DNA of 64,000 nt from Cryobacterium roopkundense (lineage in GTDB: Bacteria > Actinomycetota > Actinomycetes > Actinomycetales > Microbacteriaceae): NCBI RefSeq assembly GCF_014200405.1, contig NZ_JACHBQ010000001.1:1550001-1614000 (forward strand), in the 5' to 3' direction. This document shows positions 35,763-44,058 of the stretch, in pieces; the first letter of the stretch is position 1, and each line of letters starts with the position of its first letter. The position numbers and the translations under genes are program-made. The notes beneath the pieces are model-generated. The model was given only the letters and a program-made list of their open reading frames with translations. It did not search any database and was not told the origin of the DNA.

Positions 35763-37814
35763 ATGACCATTACCGAGCCCGGCCTGCTGATGACCATGTC
35801 CGACATCGCCGCCCTCGCCCATGTGCAGCGCCCGGTCGTCTCCATGTGGCGCACCCGCGCTGCACTCACCGACTCACCCTTTCCGACACCCATCCTTCGC
35901 CAGCGTGGGGTCGACCTCTTCGACGCACACCGAGTGGGCAGCTGGCTCCGCGACACCGGTCGCGGTAACAATCCCCAGGCTGCCGCGGACGCCGCCGCCT
36001 ACGCGGTTCTCGCCGCCACCGGCGGTTCAGACGAGAGCGCCTTTCGCAGCGTCACGGCTCTGCTCGCCCTACGCGCCGCCAGCGACCAAGCCCTGGGCGG
36101 CCTCAGCGTCGCGGGTCTGCTCGACGCAGCCGACGAGCACGACCCCGACGACGAGATGTTCTTTCGCGAGATCGAAGCCATCGGTGCGAGCCTGCCGGCC
36201 GTTGCCGGCTACGTTGACGCCCTTGTGGAAGCCGCGTTCGGTGTGGGGCCGGCATTCGAACGGATACTTGCCGACCGCACCAAGCGCGACCTCGCCGACG
36301 AAGGCGACCTCATGCTCAGCGGGCCCGCGCTCGAACTGGTGGCCGAAACGGTCACCGCACTCCGCCTCACCCAGGCCGCCGAGTCTGTGCTCGCGGATCC
36401 GACCGGAAGCGCAAGCGACCTCCTCCTGGCCATCCATGCCGCACAGGGCGGCGAGCTCTCCGTCACCACCGCGAACGATGCCCGGCCAGCCGCCCGGCTA
36501 CAGCGCCGCCGCCTACTTGTGCATGGCATCTCGCGCCGTGGGCTCGACGTGCTCCCCTCCGGTGCTTTCACGGTGTCGGGTGCGGCCGTGCATGTGGCCC
36601 AATACCCGTCGGCGAATGACCCGGCCATGAGCGCGGTCAAGATGCTTTCGTCCATCGAGCAGATTGTGCTGCAGATGACCAACGACCAGCTCGCTGTGGT
36701 GATTGCCCCAAGCCCAGTGCTCAGCGACGCGGGCCTCAGCCGCGAGGCCGAGGAACTGCGCTCCTCCCTTCTGCGGTCGGGGCGGGTGCGTGCCATTGTG
36801 CGCCTGCCCGCCGGCCTGCTCACCCGCAAGCCCCAACAGCTGCAAGCGCTCTGGGTGCTTGGCGCCGCCCACGCCCATGTTTCCCTCGCTGACCGCTGGA
36901 CGATGGTGGCCGACCTCACGGCGACGCCGCTCGATGGCGCGGTCATCGACGACCTCGTGGGGGATCTGGCTGCGTCACTCGGCGACCGCAAGACCGTGCG
37001 CGCCCACGCCTTCCGCTTCGCCCGCCTCGTGCTCACCCGAAGCCTGCTCGCCAGCCGACAGTCGCTCGTGGCTGGAGCGCTCACCGCTACGTCGGCAGCG
37101 GCCTGGCCCGCCGCGGCACGCGCCGTGGCCGTCGACCGGCTCATTGTTCTGCTCAACGACGACACGATCGCCGCCGTCAACGTGCCCGTGCAGCCAGCCG
37201 CCGGCGACCCTGCGGACTCGTCGACAGTGGGTGAACTTCTCAGCGCCGGACACCTGCGATACTTTTCGGGAAACCGCATAGCCGCCGGCGACGTGATTTC
37301 GGGGGCAGCGGATGCCGCGGGCATCCGTTTGATCGGCCCCGCCGAAATCGCGGGACAAACCGTGCTCGGTAGTCGCCGTATCGACCGTCTCCGGTTCGCG
37401 GCGGCTTACCCTTCCGGGCGCGTGACGGAACCAGGCGATCTGGTGTTCTGTACGTCTCCGAAACCGGCCGCACTAGTGGACACCGACGGCACCGCCGTGG
37501 TCGTGTTTCCGGCCCGAATCCTGCGCATCGACCCCGGCAATACGAACGGATTGCTCGGCGAGGTGCTTGCCGCCGACATCGACGCACTTCCGCCCGGGCA
37601 TCGCCGCTGGCGGGCTTGGCCGGTGCGCCAGGTACGCAAGTCACAAGAGAACGCGCTCGCGCAGGCTCTCACCTCGATACGGTTAGAGCAGAAGCGTGCG
37701 CGCGACCGCCTGGGCCATCTCGATGAACTCAGCGCCCTGCTTATGGCCGGCGTCACTGCCGGCACCCTCACGCTCGCTTCCGAAATACCCGCTCCAGAAG
37801 AAGGAACACCGTAA
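35763..37814 (+). CDS. Methylase-like / specificity-like fusion protein without a catalytic motif, first gene of type I R-M operon
   Basis: A 683-residue protein encoded one base before hsdM. Residues about 8-65 look like a winged helix (MSDIAALAHVQRPVVSMWRT). Residues about 305-420 resemble the C-terminal lobe of N6-adenine methylases of the HsdM family (QLAVVIAPSPVL, then SGRVRAIVRLPAGLLT). I see neither the SAM-binding DPxxGSG loop nor the NPPF/Y catalytic motif, so methylation is unlikely. Residues about 488-680 resemble one target-recognition half of HsdS (VGELLSAGHLRYF, PGDLVF, then a helical LEQKRARDRLGHLDELSALL). It may be an alternative specificity or regulatory subunit; this is inference. 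ATG 35763 has AAGGGA 6 bases upstream; ATG 35757 is also possible. Confidence 0.7.
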   Translation: MTITEPGLLMTMSDIAALAHVQRPVVSMWRTRAALTDSPFPTPILRQRGVDLFDAHRVGSWLRDTGRGNNPQAAADAAAYAVLAATGGSDESAFRSVTALLALRAASDQALGGLSVAGLLDAADEHDPDDEMFFREIEAIGASLPAVAGYVDALVEAAFGVGPAFERILADRTKRDLADEGDLMLSGPALELVAETVTALRLTQAAESVLADPTGSASDLLLAIHAAQGGELSVTTANDARPAARLQRRRLLVHGISRRGLDVLPSGAFTVSGAAVHVAQYPSANDPAMSAVKMLSSIEQIVLQMTNDQLAVVIAPSPVLSDAGLSREAEELRSSLLRSGRVRAIVRLPAGLLTRKPQQLQALWVLGAAHAHVSLADRWTMVADLTATPLDGAVIDDLVGDLAASLGDRKTVRAHAFRFARLVLTRSLLASRQSLVAGALTATSAAAWPAAARAVAVDRLIVLLNDDTIAAVNVPVQPAAGDPADSSTVGELLSAGHLRYFSGNRIAAGDVISGAADAAGIRLIGPAEIAGQTVLGSRRIDRLRFAAAYPSGRVTEPGDLVFCTSPKPAALVDTDGTAVVVFPARILRIDPGNTNGLLGEVLAADIDALPPGHRRWRAWPVRQVRKSQENALAQALTSIRLEQKRARDRLGHLDELSALLMAGVTAGTLTLASEIPAPEEGTP

Positions 37815-39475
37815 TGGCACCGAAGGTCAAAGTGGACGCACTGCCGACGACGATGAAAGAGCTCAAAGACACCCTGTGGAAGGCCGCCGACAAGCTGCGC
37901 GGCTCCATGGATGCCTCGCAGTACAAAGACGTGATCCTCGGCCTGGTGTTTCTCAAGTACGTGTCGGATGCCTTCGACGAGCGTCGCGAGCAGATCCGCA
38001 CCGAGCTCGGCACCGGCGGCTATGAAGCCGACCAGATCGAGCTCCTTATCGACGACGTGGACGAGTACACCGGACGACGCGTGTTCTGGGTACCGGAACG
38101 CGCCCGCTGGACCTACATCGCCGAGAACGCCAAGGGCCTGCAAGCAATTGCGGGGGAGCCGGCCAAGCAGGTGGGCCAGCTCATCGACGAGGCCATGGAT
38201 CTCATCATGACCGCCAACCCCACCCTCGCGGCCACCCTGCCCCGCATTTACAATCGAGACGGCGTCGACCAGCGGCGTCTCGGCGAATTGCTCGACCTGT
38301 TCAACTCTGCCCGGTTCACCGGCGAGGGGTCCACCAAAGCCCGGGACCTGCTCGGCGAGGTGTACGAGTACTTCCTGGAGAAGTTCGCCAAGGCCGAAGG
38401 TAAGCGCGGCGGCGAGTTCTACACGCCCGCCGGCGTGGTGCGCGTGCTGGTGGAGATGCTCGAGCCCACCCGCGGACGCGTCTACGACCCGTGCTGCGGT
38501 TCCGGCGGTATGTTCGTGCAGGCCGAGAAGTTCCTCGAGCACAACCACAAAGAGGGCTCAGAGCTCTCCGTGTTCGGGCAGGAACTCAACGAGCGCACGT
38601 GGCGCATGGCCAAGATGAACCTCGCCATCCATGGACTCAACGGCAACCTCGCCAGCCGCTGGGGCGACACCTTCGCCCGGGACCAGCACCCCGACATGCA
38701 GGCCGACTACATTCTCGCCAACCCGCCCTTCAACATCAAGGACTGGGCGCGCAATGAGCAGGACCCGCGCTGGCGATACGGCGTGCCGCCTGCCGGTAAC
38801 GCCAACTACGCCTGGATTCAACACATTATCTCCAAGCTCGCCCCCGGCGGCACCGCCGGCGTGGTGATGGCCAACGGCTCCATGTCGTCGAATTCCGGCG
38901 GGGAGGGCGACATTCGCGCCCAGCTCGTGGAGGCTGACCTCGTCACCTGCATGGTAGCCCTGCCCACGCAGCTGTTCCGCAGTACCGGTATCCCGGTATG
39001 CACGTGGTTCTTCGCCAAAGACAAGACGGCCGGAGAGAAGGGCAGCATCGACCGCACCGGCCAGGTGCTCTTCATCGACGCCCGAAACCTCGGCACCATG
39101 GTCGACCGCGCCGAGCGCGCCCTCACGGACGAGGACATCGCCAAGATCGCCAGCACGTACCACGCTTGGCGGGGCACGGCCTCGCCTGCGTCACCAAACA
39201 CCCAACTCCCGCTTGTCGAGCCTGTCGAGACCGAGACCCCGCCGGCCTACGTTGACGAGCCCGGCTTCGCCTACTCCGCGTCGCTCGCCGAGATCAAAGC
39301 CGCGGACTACGCGTTGACACCCGGGCGCTACGTCGGCGCCGCCGAGGCCGAAGCAGATGCCGAGCCTATCGAGGAAAAGATCGCCCGGCTGAGAGCCGAA
39401 CTCTTCGCCCAGTTCGATGAGTCCGAGCGGCTCGCGGCGGTCGTGCGTGAGCAGTTGGCGCGAGTCGATGTCTGA
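37814..39475 (+). CDS. hsdM: Type I restriction-modification system, methyltransferase subunit HsdM
   Basis: A 553-residue N6-adenine methyltransferase subunit that with HsdS protects the host target sites. It has the HsdM N-terminal helical domain (about 1-150), the SAM-binding motif YDPCCGSGGMF near residue 223 and the catalytic NPPF in LANPPFNIKDW near 300. The ATG overlaps the stop of the upstream gene by one base (TAATG). An in-frame stretch around residues 465-473 encodes LVEPVET and looks like a chromosomal repeat inside the gene. It overlaps hsdS by 8 bases. Confidence 0.95.
   Translation: MAPKVKVDALPTTMKELKDTLWKAADKLRGSMDASQYKDVILGLVFLKYVSDAFDERREQIRTELGTGGYEADQIELLIDDVDEYTGRRVFWVPERARWTYIAENAKGLQAIAGEPAKQVGQLIDEAMDLIMTANPTLAATLPRIYNRDGVDQRRLGELLDLFNSARFTGEGSTKARDLLGEVYEYFLEKFAKAEGKRGGEFYTPAGVVRVLVEMLEPTRGRVYDPCCGSGGMFVQAEKFLEHNHKEGSELSVFGQELNERTWRMAKMNLAIHGLNGNLASRWGDTFARDQHPDMQADYILANPPFNIKDWARNEQDPRWRYGVPPAGNANYAWIQHIISKLAPGGTAGVVMANGSMSSNSGGEGDIRAQLVEADLVTCMVALPTQLFRSTGIPVCTWFFAKDKTAGEKGSIDRTGQVLFIDARNLGTMVDRAERALTDEDIAKIASTYHAWRGTASPASPNTQLPLVEPVETETPPAYVDEPGFAYSASLAEIKAADYALTPGRYVGAAEAEADAEPIEEKIARLRAELFAQFDESERLAAVVREQLARVDV
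39212..39232 (+). repeat. Intergenic-type repeat embedded in hsdM
   Basis: TTGTCGAGCCTGTCGAGACC (39213-39232) matches the 'TTGTCGAGCCTGTCGAGACC' type of short repeat often seen between genes of Microbacteriaceae (from memory, not searched). Here it is in frame in hsdM, encoding LVEPVET in a variable loop before the C-terminal region. Confidence 0.5.
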
Positions 39476-40604
39476 GTGGAATTCCGATTCACTCGATCGC
39501 CTCACAACCAAAATTGGATCGGGGGCGACGCCGCGAGGCGGGTCAAATGTTTACCGGTTGACAGGCGTGAAGCTGATTCGTTCGCAGAACGTTCTTGATA
39601 ATGCCATGAAGACACAGGACATTGCTTGTATTACAGACGAGGCAGCGGATTCACTCAGGGGAGTGACCGTCGAACGTGGCGATGTGCTAATCAACATCAC
39701 GGGTGATTCGATCGCTCGTTGTGCGGTCGTTGACGAACGGCTGCTGCCGGCAAGAGTCAATCAGCATGTCGCGATAATACGGACAACGTCTGAGCTCGAT
39801 CCACGATTCCTTCAAAGATTCCTTGTCAACCCCGTGTTCAAGGAATCTCTTATCGCGTCCAGTACCGGAGGAACGCGCAAGGCGCTAACGAAGGCCGACT
39901 TAGGGAAACTGGTCATTAAATTCCCGACGTTAGCGGAGCAAACTGCAATCGCCGATGTGCTCGGCGCCCTCGACGACAAGATCGCCGCCAACGCCGCAAT
40001 GGCTGGTAGTGCGACCGAACTCATGTTCGCGTCCTATGCGGGCATCATCGGCTTGGGCGGCACGCGGACGATGTTAGTTTCTGAGATGTCTCGCAGGCTG
40101 GCATATAGGAATGATTTCAAGAAGGATCAGCTCGGTTTGACGGGTGATTTTCCAATCTTCGACCAAAGCGAGTCTGGCTTTCTTGGGTATGCCCACGGGA
40201 CCGCCTCTCTGCAGGCTTCAGCAAATCAACCAGTCATCTACTTTGGCGATCACACTTGCACGCTGCGGTTAGCGACGGAGGATTTCGGGCTGGGTTCCAA
40301 CACGATCCCTTTTGTTGGTCGCGACATCCCCTCTTCGGTTTTGTATTGTGCCATCCGTGGTGTCCAGGAGCATCAAGAGTACAAAAGGCACTGGCAGGAT
40401 TTGATGGTGAAGCAAGTTGCTGTGCCCGGGGTTCCAAGTGCTCTGAAGTTTGCAATTGAATTCGAGACGGTACTCTCCCTGCCAGCTTCCGCCCGTAGGG
40501 AGAACGAGACACTGAGCGCGACGCGTGACATTCTGCTCCCACAACTCATGTCGGGGAAACTTGGCGTCAAGGACGCCGAGAAGTCGCTCGCGGGGGTGCT
40601 CTGA
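39468..40604 (+). CDS. hsdS: Type I restriction-modification system, specificity subunit HsdS
   Basis: A 378-residue specificity subunit that reads the DNA target for HsdM and HsdR. Two target-recognition domains (about 1-145 and 195-330) are each followed by a conserved helical spacer: FPTLAEQTAIADVLGALDDK near 160 and ETLSATRDILLPQLMSGKL near 345. The ATG at 39468 overlaps the end of hsdM. GC content is clearly lower than in hsdM and hsdR, which fits exchange of specificity genes by recombination. The target sequence cannot be predicted. Confidence 0.92.
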   Translation: MSEWNSDSLDRLTTKIGSGATPRGGSNVYRLTGVKLIRSQNVLDNAMKTQDIACITDEAADSLRGVTVERGDVLINITGDSIARCAVVDERLLPARVNQHVAIIRTTSELDPRFLQRFLVNPVFKESLIASSTGGTRKALTKADLGKLVIKFPTLAEQTAIADVLGALDDKIAANAAMAGSATELMFASYAGIIGLGGTRTMLVSEMSRRLAYRNDFKKDQLGLTGDFPIFDQSESGFLGYAHGTASLQASANQPVIYFGDHTCTLRLATEDFGLGSNTIPFVGRDIPSSVLYCAIRGVQEHQEYKRHWQDLMVKQVAVPGVPSALKFAIEFETVLSLPASARRENETLSATRDILLPQLMSGKLGVKDAEKSLAGVL

Positions 40605-40700
40605 TGCCCGCAGTTCATGTGCCCCACGTCCCGTAACCGGGTTCGCAGGGGTCCACTATAACTAGCTTTCACCAGCGTCAATGTATTGAGGGGATAGGCA

Positions 40701-43700
40701 ATGACGATCAGGACACCGATGAACGAGCCACCAAGGGGCCTGTCCGAGGCGGCCTGGGAGGCGCTTGCGCTGGACCAGCTGGGGGAGCCGCTGGGTTGGA
40801 AGCCCGTGGCCGGTGCGACCATCGCCCCGGGTACGGGGGAGCGCGAGTCGTGGAGTGAACTGCTCATTCGTCCGCGGCTGCTGGAGGCGCTGCGCACGCT
40901 GAACCCGACCGTTCCGGTGGAGTACCTGCGGCAGGCCCTCGCCGAACTCACGTCGCCGAAGTCGATGGACGCGGTCACCGAGAACGAGCGCATCCACAAC
41001 TTCCTGGTGCGTGGGTTCCCGTTCAGCTATCTCGATGCGAACGGGGCCGAGGTGAATCCCAGCATCCGCTTGATCAGCACCGACCCCGACCAGAACGACT
41101 GGCTGGCAGTGAACCAGGTCACGCTCATTCAGGGCGACGTGACGCGGCGCTTCGACCTGGTGCTGTACTGCAACGGCATGCCGGTGAGCATCATCGAGCT
41201 GAAAAAAGCCGGCAGCGAACGGGCCACTGTCGCATCCGCGTACGCCCAGCTGCAGACCTACCTGCGCGAGTTTCCGATGGCGTTTCGGTTCTGCGTGTTC
41301 ACCCTCGCCTCCGACGGGCAATCCGCCGCATACGGCACGCCGTTCACCCCGCTCAACCACTTCTCGCCGTGGAACGTGGACGACGACGGCAAACCGGTTC
41401 CCGCCGGTGCCACCACGGTCGACGGCGACGCGGTCACCGGCCTCGACACCGCGCTGGCCGGCCTCTACAACCAGGAGCGGTTTCTGCAGCTGCTCACGTC
41501 GTTCACCGCGTTCGACGAGGGCGACGACGGCCTCACCAAGCGCATCGCCAAGCCGCACCAGTACTTCGCGGTCACCAAGGCGGTCGGCAGCACGGTGCAG
41601 GCCGTGGCGAGCAACGGCAAGGCCGGCGTGGTGTGGCACACGCAGGGCTCGGGCAAGAGCATGGAGATGGAGCTGTACACCAACCTGGTGGCGCGGAATC
41701 CGAAGCTGAAGAACCCCACCGTTGTCGTGATCACCGACCGCAATGAGCTCGACGGCCAGCTGTTCAGCTCGTTCGATCGCAGCCTGCTGTTGCCGAGCAA
41801 GCCGCAGCAGATCAAGCGCCGCGCCGAACTGCGCGCGGAACTGAGCAATCGCACCACGGGTGGAATCTACTTCACGACGCTGCAGAAGTTTGGAATCAGC
41901 AAGGCCGAGAAGGATGCCGGGGCGGAGCATCCGCTTCTGTCGGATCGGCGCAACATCATCGTGATCGTGGATGAGGCGCACCGCAGCCACTACGACGACC
42001 TCGACGGCTACGCCCGCCACCTGCGCGACGCCCTGCCGCACGCGACGCTGATCGCGTTCACCGGCACGCCCATCTCGTTTGATGACCGCAACACGCAAGA
42101 CGTGTTCGGCGACTACATCGACGTGTATGACCTCACCCGTGCGGTCGACGACGGCGCCACAGTGCCGGTGTATTTCGAGCCGCGGCTTATCAAGGTGTCG
42201 CTGGCAGCGAATGTGACGGAGGAGACCCTCGACGAAGCGGCCGACGAGGCCACCCAGGGCCTCGATGAGACCGAACGCGCGCGCATCGAGCAGAGCGTGG
42301 CTGTGGTGAACGCGGTCTATGGCGCGCCAGAGCGCATCGACGCGCTGGCGGCGGACCTGGTGGAGCATTGGGAGAACCGGCGCAGCCGCATGATCAAGTT
42401 CATCGAAAAGCCGGGAAAGGCCCTGATCGTGGGTGGTACGCGGGAGATCTGCGCGAACCTCTATGCGGCGATCGTGGCGCTGCGACCGGAGTGGCATTCC
42501 GGCGCGCTCGACAAGGGTGTCATCAAGGTGGTGTATTCCGGTGACGCGACGGACCAGCCGCCGGTGGGGTTGCACGTGCGGCGCACGTCGCAGAATGATG
42601 CGATCAAGGCACGGTTGAAGAACGTGGATGACGAGCTCGAAATCGTGATCGTGAAAGACATGATGCTCACCGGCTACGACTCGCCGCCCCTGCACACCCT
42701 GTACCTCGACCGGCCGCTCAAGGGCGCGCTGCTGATGCAGACGCTCGCGCGGGTGAACCGCACGTTCCGCGGCAAGGAAGACGGCTTGCTGGTGGCTTAC
42801 GCGCCGCTGGCCGAGAACCTGGCGAAGGCGCTGGCGGAGTACACCGCCGATGACCAGAAGGGCAAGCCGCTCGGCCGCAACATCGACGAGGTGATCGCGC
42901 TTACGGAGACCCTGGTTGAAACCCTGCGCGGGCTCGTGGCCGGGTACGACTGGAAAGTTGTCCTGAACAAGGGCGGGCCGAAGGCCTACCTGAACGCCGT
43001 CACCGGAGCCACGAACTACCTGCGCGCACCGACGACGCCGGGCAACAAGATGGTTGAGGGCGAAGAGACGATCGCGTCGAAGTACCGCCGGTATTCCGGA
43101 CAGCTGTCCCGGGCGTGGGCGCTGTGCTCGGGGTCTCAGAACCTGGCCGAGCTGCGCCCCGAGGTGCAGATCTATGAGGAGATCCGTGTGTGGATGGCCA
43201 AAGCGGATGCCCTTGACCGGCAGGCGCGCGGCGAACCGATCCCCGAGGAGATCCAGCGGCTGCTGGGGGAGCTGATTGCGTCGGCCACGTCGTCCGGTGA
43301 GGTGCTCGACATCTACGAGGCGGCCGGCATGCCGAAGCCGTCGCTCAGCGACCTGACGCCGGAGTTCGTGGCGAAGACGCAGGCGGCGCGCAATCCGCAC
43401 CTGGCGATTGAGGCGTTGCGCAAGCTGCTCACCGAGGAAGCGACGGCATCCACTCGCAACAACATGGTGCGGCAGCGGGCGTTCTCCGAGCGCGTCACGG
43501 AGCTGATGAACAAGTACACCAACCAGCAGCTGACCTCGGCGGAGGTGATTGCCGCCCTGGTGGACATGGCGCGCGAGGTGGCCGCAGAAGGCAACCGCGG
43601 CTTGCAGTTCACTCCGGCACTGAACAGCGACGAGCTGGCGTTCTTCGACGCGGTATCGCAAAACAACTCGGCGGTCGATGTGCAGGGCACCGGGAAGCTG

Positions 43701-43916
43701 GCGGAAATCGCGCGTGGGCTCGTGGAGGTAATGCGGCGCGACGTGCGCACCGACTGGACGGTGCGGGATGACGTGCGGGCGAAGCTGCGTTCATCGATCA
43801 AACGGCTGCTCGTGCTTCACGGCTACCCGCCGGACAAGCAGCCCGAGGCGATCAAGCTCGTGATGGAGCAGATGGAGTCCATGGCCCCGCGCTTTGCGGA
43901 GGCGCGGGCGGTGTGA
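40701..43916 (+). CDS. hsdR: Type I restriction enzyme, endonuclease/translocase subunit HsdR
   Basis: A 1071-residue motor and nuclease subunit. The N-terminal HSDR_N nuclease domain includes RFDLVLYCNGMPVSIIELKK (PD-(D/E)XK pattern D...E-x-K, near residues 152-172). The SF2 helicase domain has Walker A TQGSGKS near 316 and DEAH in VIVDEAHRSHY near 422, with motif III-like LIAFTGTP. A long C-terminal helical domain follows. AGGGG lies upstream of the ATG. It is separated from hsdS by 96 non-coding bases that I could not assign. All key motifs are intact, so the system should restrict. Confidence 0.95.
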   Translation: MTIRTPMNEPPRGLSEAAWEALALDQLGEPLGWKPVAGATIAPGTGERESWSELLIRPRLLEALRTLNPTVPVEYLRQALAELTSPKSMDAVTENERIHNFLVRGFPFSYLDANGAEVNPSIRLISTDPDQNDWLAVNQVTLIQGDVTRRFDLVLYCNGMPVSIIELKKAGSERATVASAYAQLQTYLREFPMAFRFCVFTLASDGQSAAYGTPFTPLNHFSPWNVDDDGKPVPAGATTVDGDAVTGLDTALAGLYNQERFLQLLTSFTAFDEGDDGLTKRIAKPHQYFAVTKAVGSTVQAVASNGKAGVVWHTQGSGKSMEMELYTNLVARNPKLKNPTVVVITDRNELDGQLFSSFDRSLLLPSKPQQIKRRAELRAELSNRTTGGIYFTTLQKFGISKAEKDAGAEHPLLSDRRNIIVIVDEAHRSHYDDLDGYARHLRDALPHATLIAFTGTPISFDDRNTQDVFGDYIDVYDLTRAVDDGATVPVYFEPRLIKVSLAANVTEETLDEAADEATQGLDETERARIEQSVAVVNAVYGAPERIDALAADLVEHWENRRSRMIKFIEKPGKALIVGGTREICANLYAAIVALRPEWHSGALDKGVIKVVYSGDATDQPPVGLHVRRTSQNDAIKARLKNVDDELEIVIVKDMMLTGYDSPPLHTLYLDRPLKGALLMQTLARVNRTFRGKEDGLLVAYAPLAENLAKALAEYTADDQKGKPLGRNIDEVIALTETLVETLRGLVAGYDWKVVLNKGGPKAYLNAVTGATNYLRAPTTPGNKMVEGEETIASKYRRYSGQLSRAWALCSGSQNLAELRPEVQIYEEIRVWMAKADALDRQARGEPIPEEIQRLLGELIASATSSGEVLDIYEAAGMPKPSLSDLTPEFVAKTQAARNPHLAIEALRKLLTEEATASTRNNMVRQRAFSERVTELMNKYTNQQLTSAEVIAALVDMAREVAAEGNRGLQFTPALNSDELAFFDAVSQNNSAVDVQGTGKLAEIARGLVEVMRRDVRTDWTVRDDVRAKLRSSIKRLLVLHGYPPDKQPEAIKLVMEQMESMAPRFAEARAV

Positions 43917-44058
43917 CGAAGCTCACCGCCAAGGGGTATCACGGGGTCCCGACCGTCAATCGTCGCAGGCGTCGGATCCTTCCGGCCCAGACGAAGATCG
44001 TTTATCGTTACGGCATGTCACACGTACTTAGCTCGATATAGGCAAGAAAAGATTTTCG

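Noticed and set aside
40662..43661. A 999-codon minus-strand frame opposite hsdR
   Set aside because: HsdR motifs on the plus strand are unambiguous. The antisense frame is rich in Arg, His and Val as expected for a shadow.
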